Source: an uncultured Bacteroidota bacterium | Lineage (GTDB): Bacteria > Bacteroidota > Bacteroidia > Flavobacteriales > Flavobacteriaceae | NCBI GenBank assembly: GCA_902518355.1 | Contig: CABYFY010000004.1 | Coordinates: 83,346-147,345, forward strand | DNA length: 64,000 nucleotides | Reading direction: 5' to 3' | Shown: piece by piece, positions 49,320 to 58,898 of the stretch | Layout of the letters: each line of letters opens with the position of its first letter | Numbering within the stretch: the stretch's first letter is position 1 | Notes under the pieces: generated by a model | Databases searched by the model: none | Seen by the model: only the letters and a program-made list of their open reading frames with translations | What the model was told of the DNA's origin: nothing | Made by a program: the position numbers and the translations under genes

Positions 49320-50019
49320 TGGTGTTTACTTCATCCATTGATCCAATTTTTAAAGAAGCTCCGTTAACTCCATCAACTGATTGTACCTGATTTTCTTTTA
49401 AAATAAGATTTAATGATTGGTCATGAAGAATAACTCTCTTTTTAACCAATGCTTCAAATACAGCAATATCAATGCCATTTTGATTTAAAAATCCTGCCTT
49501 AAGCTCAAATTTTGTGTCATCATTTTTTGAAAATGGAACGTACATCATTGTTTCATATCTATTGTCAAATCCAAATAAGGAGTCTTTCACAGAAACAAAT
49601 CCTAATGTATCAACAATGACAATATCCTTGTAAGTTTTAACCCCACCATATCTTTTTGTCATTTCTTTGTCAAGAACGCTAGAGTCTCTTCTTTGAGTAA
49701 TGGTAAAGGAATCAATTTCAACAAATTTGACTAAACTATCCCAATTATTTTGAAAAACACCTTTTACTGTCCTGTGAGCAAGTTGAGTATCCCTAATATC
49801 TTTTAGATTTTTTATTACTACTTGATATCTAGCATTTTTGATCTCATCAAATTTTATCTCATCATAAATAGAAGTAAAGAGGAGGGAAGCAAATATCAGA
49901 ATTAGCATCCATAAACTTCCTAATACATAAGGTTTGTGTTTATCTTGCATTCTAGTATTAATGTAGTATACAATTCCAATTGCAATAAATGGAGACAGGA
50001 AAAGAAGGATTTTCATCAT
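49282..50019 (-). CDS. Conserved hypothetical membrane protein, possibly pilin-like N-terminal region
   Basis: N-terminal TM helices then KFDEIKNARYQVVIKNLKDIRDTQLAHRTVKGVFQNNWDSLVKFVE. Confidence 0.6.
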   Translation of the reverse strand: MMKILLFLSPFIAIGIVYYINTRMQDKHKPYVLGSLWMLILIFASLLFTSIYDEIKFDEIKNARYQVVIKNLKDIRDTQLAHRTVKGVFQNNWDSLVKFVEIDSFTITQRRDSSVLDKEMTKRYGGVKTYKDIVIVDTLGFVSVKDSLFGFDNRYETMMYVPFSKNDDTKFELKAGFLNQNGIDIAVFEALVKKRVILHDQSLNLILKENQVQSVDGVNGASLKIGSMDEVNTNGNWPKNYSKDK

Positions 50020-50078
50020 TGTTTATCAGTGTTTTCGAGATTAACAAAACTACAATTTTTTTTTATTTGTAAAAATCA

Positions 50079-50106
50079 TTGACAATAAAAAACATTTATA
50101 TATTTG
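50079..50106 (+). promoter_or_regulatory. Bacteroidota-type promoter: TTG-N17-TATATTTG
   Basis: TTG at 50079-50081, TATATTTG at 50099-50106, spacing 17 nt; 21 nt upstream of the ATG. Confidence 0.6.
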
Positions 50107-50127
50107 ATATTCTAATTTAAATGTAAA

Positions 50128-51534
50128 ATGGAGGCTAATCTCTCAGAAATAATAAAAAAAAACCTCCAAAATCAATTAAACCAAAAGCAGGAATTAGCTC
50201 TTGACAAAATAATTACTTTTATACACAGTAATAGCAAAAATGAAATTTTCCTTTTAAAAGGATATGCGGGAACAGGAAAAACATACATAATTTCGAATAT
50301 TGTCAAAAATTTATGGAAAATAAAAAAAAGTGTTATTCTATTAGCGCCTACTGGAAGGTCAGCAAAGGTGATTTCTTCTTATTGTAATAAAGAAGCTTTT
50401 ACTGTTCATAAAGAAATTTTTTTTACAAAAAATAATTTTTCTGGAAATTTAGAATTTAAACTAAAAGTAAATAAGAATAAGAACACATTATTTGTTGTTG
50501 ATGAGGCTTCAATGATTAGCACTAGCAGAAATGATGGAATCGGCTTATTTTCACAATCCTTGCTTGATAACATAGTAAAATATGTTTATTCAGGATTTAA
50601 ATGTAAGTTATTAATAATTGGTGATACTGCTCAATTACCTCCAGTAAATTCAAAAATTTCATATGCTCTTGATAGGGATTATTTAGAAAAAGAGTATAAT
50701 AAAGAAACTACAGCAATTGAACTTATAGATGTTGTTAGACAAGAAAAAGAATCAGGAATCCTTTCTTATGCCACATCAATAAGAAATAAAATTGAAAATG
50801 ATTTTTATGATGATATAAGCTTTAATTTTGATCCCTTTAATGATATTGTTCATGTTGAAGATGGAGAACATTTAATGAATTTAATCCAAGATTCCTACAC
50901 TAAATACGGGCTAGAGGAAACTGCTCTTATTGTAAGGTCAAATAAAAGAGCTAATCTTTATAATCAAGCCGTAAGAGATAAAATATTAAACAACGATAAC
51001 ACAATAAATATTGGTGATTTATTAATGGTTATCAAGAACAACTATTTTTGGCTGAATAATAAAAGAGATATTGGATTTATTGCAAATGGAGACATAATTA
51101 AAATAGAAGAAATTCACAATATCAAACAACTTTATGGGTTTAAATTTGCGGAGGTAAAAATTTCAATGGTAGATTATCCAAAAATCGATCATTTGGAAAC
51201 TGTTTTAATCCTCGATTCATTATACATAAATAGTTCCGCGTTAGATTTTAATACAATGAATAAGTTATATCAAGAAATTTTAAAAGACTATATGAATGTA
51301 AAAACAAAGTATAAAAGACATTTAGCTGTAAAAAATAATAGTTTTTTTAATGCTCTTCAGGTTAAATTTGCTTATTCGTTTACATGTCACAAGTCACAAG
51401 GCGGTCAATGGGAATCAATATTTCTGGAATATCCATACTTACCAAATGGTATGGATGAAGATTTTTTAAGATGGCTATATACAGCTGTAACAAGAGCTAA
51501 AAATAAATTACATCTTATTGGTTTTAATCAATGA
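50128..51534 (+). CDS. AAA family ATPase / RecD-like ATP-dependent helicase
   Basis: LLKGYAGTGKTYIISNIV, LLAPTGRSAKVIS, VVDEASMIS, IIGDTAQLPPV, FAYSFTCHKSQGGQWESIFLE, LYTAVTRAKNKLHLI. Confidence 0.93.
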   Translation: MEANLSEIIKKNLQNQLNQKQELALDKIITFIHSNSKNEIFLLKGYAGTGKTYIISNIVKNLWKIKKSVILLAPTGRSAKVISSYCNKEAFTVHKEIFFTKNNFSGNLEFKLKVNKNKNTLFVVDEASMISTSRNDGIGLFSQSLLDNIVKYVYSGFKCKLLIIGDTAQLPPVNSKISYALDRDYLEKEYNKETTAIELIDVVRQEKESGILSYATSIRNKIENDFYDDISFNFDPFNDIVHVEDGEHLMNLIQDSYTKYGLEETALIVRSNKRANLYNQAVRDKILNNDNTINIGDLLMVIKNNYFWLNNKRDIGFIANGDIIKIEEIHNIKQLYGFKFAEVKISMVDYPKIDHLETVLILDSLYINSSALDFNTMNKLYQEILKDYMNVKTKYKRHLAVKNNSFFNALQVKFAYSFTCHKSQGGQWESIFLEYPYLPNGMDEDFLRWLYTAVTRAKNKLHLIGFNQ

Positions 51535-51563
51535 TATTAATCATTTAATAGTAATTTAGTGGT

Positions 51564-52304
51564 ATGAAAATTATTGCTGTTATTCCTGCAAGGTTGAATT
51601 CTACCCGACTTCCAAATAAACTATTAAGAGATATTTATGGAAAAACATTAATAAGAAGAACATATGAGGCAACAAAGAACTCTAGTCTTTTTGATGATGT
51701 TTTAGTGGTTACAAACAGCGAAGAAATTTTAAAAGAATTAAAAAATAACCAAATCAAATTTTTATTTGATAAAAATAAATATGAAACTGGAACTGACCGA
51801 ATAGCAGGTATTGCATCCGATATTAATGCTGATATAATTATTAATGTTCAAGGAGATGAACCCTTTATAAATGCAAAAACTATAAAATTAATTATAAATG
51901 TATTTAAAAACGATTTTGACAAGTCTGTAGGAATAGTTTCAGTAATGACACCTATTTCGGATGATTTAGAATTAAACAATCCAAACAATGTAAAAGTAAT
52001 CACTGATAAAGCTAATAATGCTATTTACTTTTCTCGATACCCCATCCCTTTTAAAAGAAACATTAATACTTCAGTTCCCCATAAACATATTGGTGTTTAC
52101 GCTTTTAGAAAGGAATCTTTGCTAGAATTTTCTAAATTGAGTATTGGAGATTTGGAGAAATCTGAAAAAATAGAAGCGTTAAGACTGATTGAGAATAATA
52201 TCAAAATTAAAATGATTATTTCTGATGAAATGTTTGTAGGTATTGACACAGAAGATGATCTTAAAAAAGCAATAAAAATTTTCAGTGAAAAAGACAGTAT
52301 ATAG
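51564..52304 (+). CDS. kdsB: 3-deoxy-manno-octulosonate cytidylyltransferase
   Basis: IAVIPARLNSTRLPNKLLRDIYGKTLIRRTYE, INVQGDEPFI, HIGVYAFRKESLLEF. Confidence 0.95.
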   Translation: MKIIAVIPARLNSTRLPNKLLRDIYGKTLIRRTYEATKNSSLFDDVLVVTNSEEILKELKNNQIKFLFDKNKYETGTDRIAGIASDINADIIINVQGDEPFINAKTIKLIINVFKNDFDKSVGIVSVMTPISDDLELNNPNNVKVITDKANNAIYFSRYPIPFKRNINTSVPHKHIGVYAFRKESLLEFSKLSIGDLEKSEKIEALRLIENNIKIKMIISDEMFVGIDTEDDLKKAIKIFSEKDSI

Positions 52305-52848
52305 GCTTATTTTAAAACTAATTGGATGGAAAATCACAGGTAATGAAACTTTATCTAAAGACACCATAAAAAAAGCAGTTATAATCACTGTTCCACATAC
52401 TCATTGGTTAGACTTTTATTTAGGGATTTTAATTAGAGGTTCAATAGGTTTTAAATCTAATTATCTTGCAAAGAAAGAACTATTTATTTTTCCTTTAAAC
52501 ATAATCTTGAGATGGACTGGGGGAGTCCCTGTTGAACGTAAATCCAGTAATAATTTGGTTAAACAAATAGTAAATATATTTAATTCAAAAGATGAATTTC
52601 GATTATCTCTTGCTCCCGAGGGTACTAGAAAAAAAGTAGAAAAACTAAAATCTGGGTTTTATTATATAGCACTAGAATCAAAAGTGCCTATTTTCTTAAT
52701 GACTCTTGATTTTAAAAATAAAAAAACTTTAATCTCAGAACCATTTTACCCTTCAGGTAATAAAGAATCAGACTTTAATTATATAGAAAGCTATTTTCAT
52801 GGAGTTATTGGAAAGGTTAAGGAATATAGTTTTTATAAAAAAAACTAA
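52285..52848 (+). CDS. 1-acyl-sn-glycerol-3-phosphate acyltransferase family protein
   Basis: VPHTHWLDFYLG (HxxxxD), GGVPVERKSSNN, SLAPEGTRKKVEKLKSGFYYIA; GTG start. Confidence 0.9.
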   Translation: MKKTVYRLILKLIGWKITGNETLSKDTIKKAVIITVPHTHWLDFYLGILIRGSIGFKSNYLAKKELFIFPLNIILRWTGGVPVERKSSNNLVKQIVNIFNSKDEFRLSLAPEGTRKKVEKLKSGFYYIALESKVPIFLMTLDFKNKKTLISEPFYPSGNKESDFNYIESYFHGVIGKVKEYSFYKKN

Positions 52849-53555
52849 CCATTCATGTTGTGAAAAACATTTTGAACATCATCATCATTTTCAATTTTTT
52901 CTAATAGTTTTTCAATTTCTGACCTTTCTTCCTCATTCACATTTTTAAGATTATTTGGTATCCTGTCAAACCCAGATGAAATTATTTGTATTTCCTTTGA
53001 TTCTAATGCTTTTTGAATTTCACCAAAACTATCGAAAGGTCCATAAATTAATATTCCATCTTCATCCTCAAAAACTTCTTCTACACCAAAGTCAATAAGG
53101 TCAAATTCAAGATTTTCAATATCAATATTTTGTTTTTCAATTCTAAAATTACAGGTGTGATCAAACATAAAAATCACCGAGCCAGAAGTTCCCAAATTAC
53201 CATTACATTTATTAAAATAACTTCTAATGTTGGCAACAGTTCTAGTATTATTATCGGTAGCTGTTTCCACTAGGATTGCAACCCCGTAAGGTGCATAACC
53301 TTCAAATAATATTTCTTTGTAATTTCCAAGAGACTTGTCAGAAGCTCTTCTGATAGCTCTATCAATATTATCTTTTGGCATATTGACAGATTTTGCATTT
53401 TGTATTACAGCTCTTAGTTTTGAATTTGAATCAGGATCAGGACCACCCTCTTTAACAGCAATTACAATATCTTTACCAATCCTTGTAAAGGCTTTACTCA
53501 TAGCCGACCATCTTTTCATTTTTCTGGCCTTTCTAAATTCAAATGCTCTTCCCAT
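52845..53555 (-). CDS. YebC/PmpR family DNA-binding transcriptional regulator
   Basis: MGRAFEFRKARKMKRWSAMSKAFTRIGKDI, VEGYAPYGVAI-like region, NKCNGNLGTSGSVIFMFD. Confidence 0.94.
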   Translation of the reverse strand: MGRAFEFRKARKMKRWSAMSKAFTRIGKDIVIAVKEGGPDPDSNSKLRAVIQNAKSVNMPKDNIDRAIRRASDKSLGNYKEILFEGYAPYGVAILVETATDNNTRTVANIRSYFNKCNGNLGTSGSVIFMFDHTCNFRIEKQNIDIENLEFDLIDFGVEEVFEDEDGILIYGPFDSFGEIQKALESKEIQIISSGFDRIPNNLKNVNEEERSEIEKLLEKIENDDDVQNVFHNMNG

Positions 53556-53559
53556 ATTT

Positions 53560-54621
53560 TTATTTAAAAGGTGGTTTTACAACCAAAGCTTTTTTAATAT
53601 TTTTTCTTATTTGAATAAATATTTCCATTCCAGGTTTTGAATATTCAACTTTAACATAACCCAAACCAATACCAATGTTGAGTGAAGGAGACATTGTTCC
53701 AGACGTTACAGCTCCAATGATTTCATTATTTTGATTTAATATATCGTAGTTTTTTCTTGGAATTGCTTTTTCTTCCATTGTAAAACCAATTAATTTCTTT
53801 TTAACCCCCTCGATCTTTTGCTTTTTAAACATTTCACTGGATGTGAATTTTTTATTAGTTTTTGTAATCCAAGAAAGACCAGCTTCAATTGGTGAGGTCG
53901 TTTCATCAATGTCATTGCCATATAAACAGAATCCCATTTCAAGACGAAGGGTGTCTCTTGCAGCTAACCCCGTTGGTTTTATATCATATTTTTTTCCGGA
54001 TTCAAAAATTTTATCCCAGAGGTCTTTAGCAATATCATTCTTACAATATATTTCGAACCCACCACATCCAGTATAACCAGTATTTGAAATAATGATTCCG
54101 TCAACATATTCAAAATTGTAATAATTTATTTCTCCGATATTAATATCAAAAATTGGATCTAAAACTTTTAAAGCATTAGGGCCTTGTACTGCGATTAATG
54201 AGAAAGAATCTGAAACATCAATTATCTGTGCATTGAACTTATTATTTTTATTTAAAAAGTCTAAATCTTTATCAATATTTGAAGCGTTTACAACCATCAT
54301 GTATCTGTTATCTTCAAATTTGTATAGAATAAGATCGTCAACAATCCCTCCGTTTTCATTAGGAATACAATTATACTGGGCTTGCCCCTTTTTAATTTTG
54401 CTAATATCGTTACTCAGGATAGATTGTAGAAAAATTTCGGTTTCATCTCCATGCACATAAAATTCACCCATATGAGAAACATCAAACACACCAACATTAT
54501 CTTTAACATTTTTGTGCTCAATATTAACACCCTCATATTGTACAGGCATCATGAAACCTGCAAAATCAATTAATTTAGCATTTAATTCGAGGTGTGAATC
54601 ATAAAGAGCGGTTTTCTTCAT
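53560..54621 (-). CDS. gcvT: Glycine cleavage system aminomethyltransferase GcvT
   Basis: MKKTALYDSHLELNAKLIDFAGFMMPVQY, VGVFDVSHMGEF, NTGYTGCGGFEIYC, LAARDTLRLEMGFCLYGNDI. Confidence 0.95.
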   Translation of the reverse strand: MKKTALYDSHLELNAKLIDFAGFMMPVQYEGVNIEHKNVKDNVGVFDVSHMGEFYVHGDETEIFLQSILSNDISKIKKGQAQYNCIPNENGGIVDDLILYKFEDNRYMMVVNASNIDKDLDFLNKNNKFNAQIIDVSDSFSLIAVQGPNALKVLDPIFDINIGEINYYNFEYVDGIIISNTGYTGCGGFEIYCKNDIAKDLWDKIFESGKKYDIKPTGLAARDTLRLEMGFCLYGNDIDETTSPIEAGLSWITKTNKKFTSSEMFKKQKIEGVKKKLIGFTMEEKAIPRKNYDILNQNNEIIGAVTSGTMSPSLNIGIGLGYVKVEYSKPGMEIFIQIRKNIKKALVVKPPFK

Positions 54622-54676
54622 CTTAAAATTTTTTGTGAAATCAAATTTAATTAATTTTAGTTCAAATTTTATTTAA

Positions 54677-56167
54677 ATGAATTCATTCATTATAAAAGAT
54701 ATTAATATTTCATTTAATGATATCTTCAAAATTATAAATGAGGATTTAAATCTTTCAATTCACTCTTCAGTAATCGATAAAATAAATAGTTCGAGGAGTT
54801 ATTTAGAAAAAAAGATTACAGATTCTGATGAAAGTTACTATGGAATTAATACCGGTTTCGGTGACCTTCAAAATTTTAAGATTGGTGAAAATGACTTGGT
54901 TAAATTGCAAACTAACCTCTTAAAATCACATGCTTGTGGTGTAGGAGATAAAGTTGATTCAGAAATAGTCAAATTAATGATTCTATTAAAAATAATTTCA
55001 CTTTCTAAAGGATTTAGTGGAATTAAACTTGAAACAATTAATAGACTTCTTTTCTTTTTTAATAATAATATAAACCCTGTCATTTATAAATACGGCTCAT
55101 TAGGAGCTTCCGGAGATCTTTCACCATTATCCCATTTATCACTCCCTTTAATCGGGTTAGGCCAGGTGGAATATAATGGTGAAGTATATGAATCTACTGA
55201 AATACTAAATAAATTTAATCTTAAAGCACTTAAACTTGGATCTAAAGAGGGGTTAGCTTTAATTAATGGCACTCAATATATGTTGGCATCGCTGATTAAT
55301 TCTGTTATTCATTCATTCAATATTTCCGAATATGCCAATCTTATCTCAAGTATTTCTATTGATGCTTTCAAATGTAATCTATCACCATTTAATCCTTTAA
55401 TTTCTGATATAAGACCATATTGGGGTCAAATAAATGTTTCAAAATCAATTATTAATAATTTAAAGGGTGGTGAAACAGAAAGAATTAAAAAAGATAATAT
55501 TCAGGACCCTTACTCGTTTAGATGTGTACCACAAGTTCACGGGGCCACGCAAGAAACAATAAATTATATTTTACAAATAATAAATACAGAGATTAACTCA
55601 GTTACTGACAACCCGATCATATTTGTAAAAGAAGATAAAATTATTTCTGGAGGAAATTTTCATGGCCAACCTCTAGCTTACGCAATAGATTTTCTTAAGA
55701 TTTCGATCTCAGAGCTTGGTAGTATTTCTGAAAGAAGGGTTTTTAATTTAATGTCTGGGAAAAGAGGACTACCACCTTTTTTGATAAATGATCCAGGGCT
55801 AAATTCAGGGTTAATGATTCTTCAATACACATCTGCCAGTTTAGTTAGTGCTAATAAGCAATTAGCGGCTCCCTCAAGTATTGATTCGATCACTTCCTCA
55901 AATGGACAAGAAGATCATGTAAGCATGGGTGCAAATGGAGCAAATCAATTGAGGGATATAATAAATAATCTATACGAAATTTTTGCTATTGAATTAATAA
56001 CTGCTATTCAAGCAAAAGAGTTTAATAATCATAAAACATCAGATTTAATTGACGAATTTATTTCAACTATAAGAAAAATTCATCCGAAAATATCATCTGA
56101 TAGGGTTTTTCATAACGACATAAATAAAGTTTCAAAATTTTTGAAGAAAAACAGAAGAGTAGCGTAG
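54677..56167 (+). CDS. hutH: Histidine ammonia-lyase
   Basis: YGINTGFGDLQNF; MIO motif SLGASGDLSPLSH; DPYSFRCVPQVHGATQET; SGGNFHGQPLAYAID; NGQEDHVSMGANGA. Confidence 0.9.
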   Translation: MNSFIIKDINISFNDIFKIINEDLNLSIHSSVIDKINSSRSYLEKKITDSDESYYGINTGFGDLQNFKIGENDLVKLQTNLLKSHACGVGDKVDSEIVKLMILLKIISLSKGFSGIKLETINRLLFFFNNNINPVIYKYGSLGASGDLSPLSHLSLPLIGLGQVEYNGEVYESTEILNKFNLKALKLGSKEGLALINGTQYMLASLINSVIHSFNISEYANLISSISIDAFKCNLSPFNPLISDIRPYWGQINVSKSIINNLKGGETERIKKDNIQDPYSFRCVPQVHGATQETINYILQIINTEINSVTDNPIIFVKEDKIISGGNFHGQPLAYAIDFLKISISELGSISERRVFNLMSGKRGLPPFLINDPGLNSGLMILQYTSASLVSANKQLAAPSSIDSITSSNGQEDHVSMGANGANQLRDIINNLYEIFAIELITAIQAKEFNNHKTSDLIDEFISTIRKIHPKISSDRVFHNDINKVSKFLKKNRRVA

Positions 56168-56169
56168 GT

Positions 56170-58737
56170 TTATTTTTTTGATGTTTTAGATTCTCTTTTA
56201 TTTTGAATCTTAATACTTAATTCTTCCTTTCCAGATGAATGATCAATATTTATAGTATCTCCTTCGTTAATCATAGAATTTAGTATTTCTGAAGCTATTA
56301 AGTCTTCTACATGTTTTTGGATCGTTCTTTTAAGGGGTCTAGCACCATATTTTTTATCATATCCTTTTTCAGCTAAGAAGTTCTTAGCTTTTTTACTTAA
56401 TTTTATCTTATAGCCTAACTCCTCTATTCTTTGATATAATTTAGATAATTCAATATCAATTATTTTGTGAATGTTTTCTTTAGAAAGTGCATTGAAAATT
56501 ATTACTTCATCAATTCTGTTTAAAAACTCTGGTGCAAACTTCTTTTGTAGAGCATTTATAATAGTTTTTCTTGTGAATGAATCCTCTTGAGATTTTTTTG
56601 CTGTGGTGCCAAAACCTACACCTGAACCAAAATCTTGAATTTTTTTAACCCCTATATTAGATGTCATTATAATAACACAATTTGTAAAATCAATCTTTCT
56701 TCCAAGACTATCTGTGAGAAAACCATCGTCTAAAACTTGTAATAGCATGTTGAATATATCTGGATGGGCCTTTTCAATTTCATCAAGCAAAACTACTGCG
56801 TATGGCTTTCTTCTAATTTTTTCTGTAAGTTGTCCTCCATCTTCATATCCAACATATCCGGGAGGTGCACCGATTAATCTAGAAACAGCAAATTTTTCCA
56901 TGTATTCGCTCATATCAACTCTGATTAATGCTTCTTCACTATCAAATAATTCTTTGGCTAGGGTTTTTGCTAATTGAGTTTTACCTACACCAGTTTGTCC
57001 AAGAAATATAAATGAACCAATAGGCTTTTTAGGGTCTTTTAAGCCAGCTCGATTTCGCTGAATAGATTTTACTACTTTATCAATTGCTTTATCTTGACCA
57101 ATAATACTTTTTTTAACAATTGAAGTAAGTTTAGATAATTTATTACTTTCAGATTGTTTTAGTTTATTTAAGGGAATACCTGTCATCATTGATACAACGT
57201 CAGCGATGCTTTCCTCATTAACAATTTCTTTATTTTTTTTGCATTCATCTTCCCATTGTACTTGTGCAGAACTAAGTTTGTTTTCAATTATTTTTTCTTT
57301 ATCTCTAAAGCTAGCAGCCTCTTCATATTTTTGATTCTTTACTGCGTTGTTTTTACTTAGTTTTATGTCTTCTAACTCAGCCTCTAACGCATCAATATGT
57401 GGTGGTACATCTAAATTAGTTAAGTGTACTCTTGAACCAGCTTCATCTAAAGCATCAATCGCCTTATCAGGTAAATGCCTGTCGGTCATATACCTTGAGG
57501 TAAGTTTTACACATGCAAGGAGAGCTTCATCTGTGTAAATTACGTTGTGATGATCTTCGTATTTTTCTTTAATATTTTTTAATATTTCTAGAGTCTCTTC
57601 TTCGTTTGTTTGTTCAACAATGATTTTTTGGAATCTTCTCTCAAGTGCTCCGTCTTTTTCAATAGAATTTCTATATTCATCTAGAGTAGTTGCTCCTATA
57701 CATTGTATGGTTCCTCTTGCCAGGGCAGGTTTAAACATATTTGAAGCATCAAGACTTCCAGTTGCTCCACCGGCACCAACTATGGTATGAATTTCATCAA
57801 TAAAAAGAATAATATCGGAGTTTTTTTCTAATTCATTCATGACAGCCTTCATTCTCTCTTCAAATTGCCCTCTATATTTAGTTCCAGCGACTAAACTTGC
57901 CAGGTCTAATGAAATAATTCTTTTATTGTATAATACTCTGGACACCTTCTTTTTTATTATCCTAATTGCAAGACCTTCAGCAATAGCTGATTTTCCAACA
58001 CCAGGCTCTCCTATAAGCAATGGGTTGTTTTTCTTTCTCCTACTTAGTATTTGAGAAACTCTTTGAATTTCTAGTTCTCTTCCGATTATAGGGTCTAGTT
58101 CATCATTTTCAGCCATAGATGTGAGATCTTTGCCAAAATTATCAAGAACGGGTGTTTTGGTTTTTTTATTTGATTTAGATTTTGTTTTTGCAATTTGAGG
58201 AGATTTAACTTCTTCAAAGTCAGTTCCATCACTACTTTCTAAAGATTCATCAGAAAAATCATCTTTTCCAATTATAGATTTGTACTCGTCCTTGACAACA
58301 TTATAATTGATTTCCATGTTATTGAAAATTTTAGCAGTTGGATCATTCTCGTTTCTGAGAATACATAAGAGTAAGTGAGCTGTATTAATAATTGAGCTTT
58401 GGAAAAGCTTTGCCTCTAAAAATGTAGTTTTTAAAGCACGTTCAGCCTGTCTAGTAAGATGTAGATTTTTTTTTGTGGATTCTTTAACTTCATTGTCAAA
58501 ATTGATAGGATTAAGTGATTCAATTTTTCTTCTTAACTCGTTTAGATCAATTCCAAGAAAGTTTAATATATCTATTGCTTTGCCTTCACCATTTCTGATT
58601 AAACCTAAGACAAGGTGCTCAGTTCCAATAAAATCATGACCTAGTCTTAAGGCCTCTTCTTTACTATAAGTTATAACGTCTTTAACTCTTGGAGAAAAAT
58701 TATCATCCATAAAAATAATTTTTATAAAAATAATCAT
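56170..58737 (-). CDS. clpC: ATP-dependent Clp protease ATP-binding subunit ClpC
   Basis: Clp_N repeats, two AAA domains (GEPGVGKSAIAEGLA; GQTGVGKTQLAKTLA), UVR-type linker. The likely start is MDDNFSPRVKDVI at 58710. Confidence 0.95.
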   Translation of the reverse strand: MIIFIKIIFMDDNFSPRVKDVITYSKEEALRLGHDFIGTEHLVLGLIRNGEGKAIDILNFLGIDLNELRRKIESLNPINFDNEVKESTKKNLHLTRQAERALKTTFLEAKLFQSSIINTAHLLLCILRNENDPTAKIFNNMEINYNVVKDEYKSIIGKDDFSDESLESSDGTDFEEVKSPQIAKTKSKSNKKTKTPVLDNFGKDLTSMAENDELDPIIGRELEIQRVSQILSRRKKNNPLLIGEPGVGKSAIAEGLAIRIIKKKVSRVLYNKRIISLDLASLVAGTKYRGQFEERMKAVMNELEKNSDIILFIDEIHTIVGAGGATGSLDASNMFKPALARGTIQCIGATTLDEYRNSIEKDGALERRFQKIIVEQTNEEETLEILKNIKEKYEDHHNVIYTDEALLACVKLTSRYMTDRHLPDKAIDALDEAGSRVHLTNLDVPPHIDALEAELEDIKLSKNNAVKNQKYEEAASFRDKEKIIENKLSSAQVQWEDECKKNKEIVNEESIADVVSMMTGIPLNKLKQSESNKLSKLTSIVKKSIIGQDKAIDKVVKSIQRNRAGLKDPKKPIGSFIFLGQTGVGKTQLAKTLAKELFDSEEALIRVDMSEYMEKFAVSRLIGAPPGYVGYEDGGQLTEKIRRKPYAVVLLDEIEKAHPDIFNMLLQVLDDGFLTDSLGRKIDFTNCVIIMTSNIGVKKIQDFGSGVGFGTTAKKSQEDSFTRKTIINALQKKFAPEFLNRIDEVIIFNALSKENIHKIIDIELSKLYQRIEELGYKIKLSKKAKNFLAEKGYDKKYGARPLKRTIQKHVEDLIASEILNSMINEGDTINIDHSSGKEELSIKIQNKRESKTSKK

Positions 58738-58848
58738 AAAGATTTTTTAAAACAACACTATAATGTATTAAAATTTATATACTAATAATTGTTAATAAAT
58801 TATACTTTACAGCTTAAGATTCTAGCATAAAAAATGCGTCTAAATTTA

Positions 58849-58856
58849 TATATTTG
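58849..58856 (+). promoter_or_regulatory. Putative -7 element TATATTTG upstream of gyrA
   Basis: TAnnTTTG match 42 nt before the gyrA ATG. Confidence 0.45.
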
Positions 58857-58898
58857 TTAACTACTATTTATATGATATAATTAAACTATTTTTTTATT

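Noticed and set aside
50154-50162. A9 run near the start of the RecD-like helicase gene as a slippage site
   Set aside because: Runs of A8-A9 recur in this AT-rich window and this one falls at about codon 9-11, where a short product would be meaningless. Only the dnaX A12 run stands out.
50128-51534. RecD-like helicase as part of a defence system
   Set aside because: Neighbours are kdsB, an acyltransferase and a DUF3822 operon; no nuclease or defence partner. Best read as a chromosomal housekeeping helicase.
56714-58054. Three plus-strand ORFs (56714, 57347, 57839) inside clpC
   Set aside because: Shadow ORFs antisense to the conserved ClpC AAA domains.
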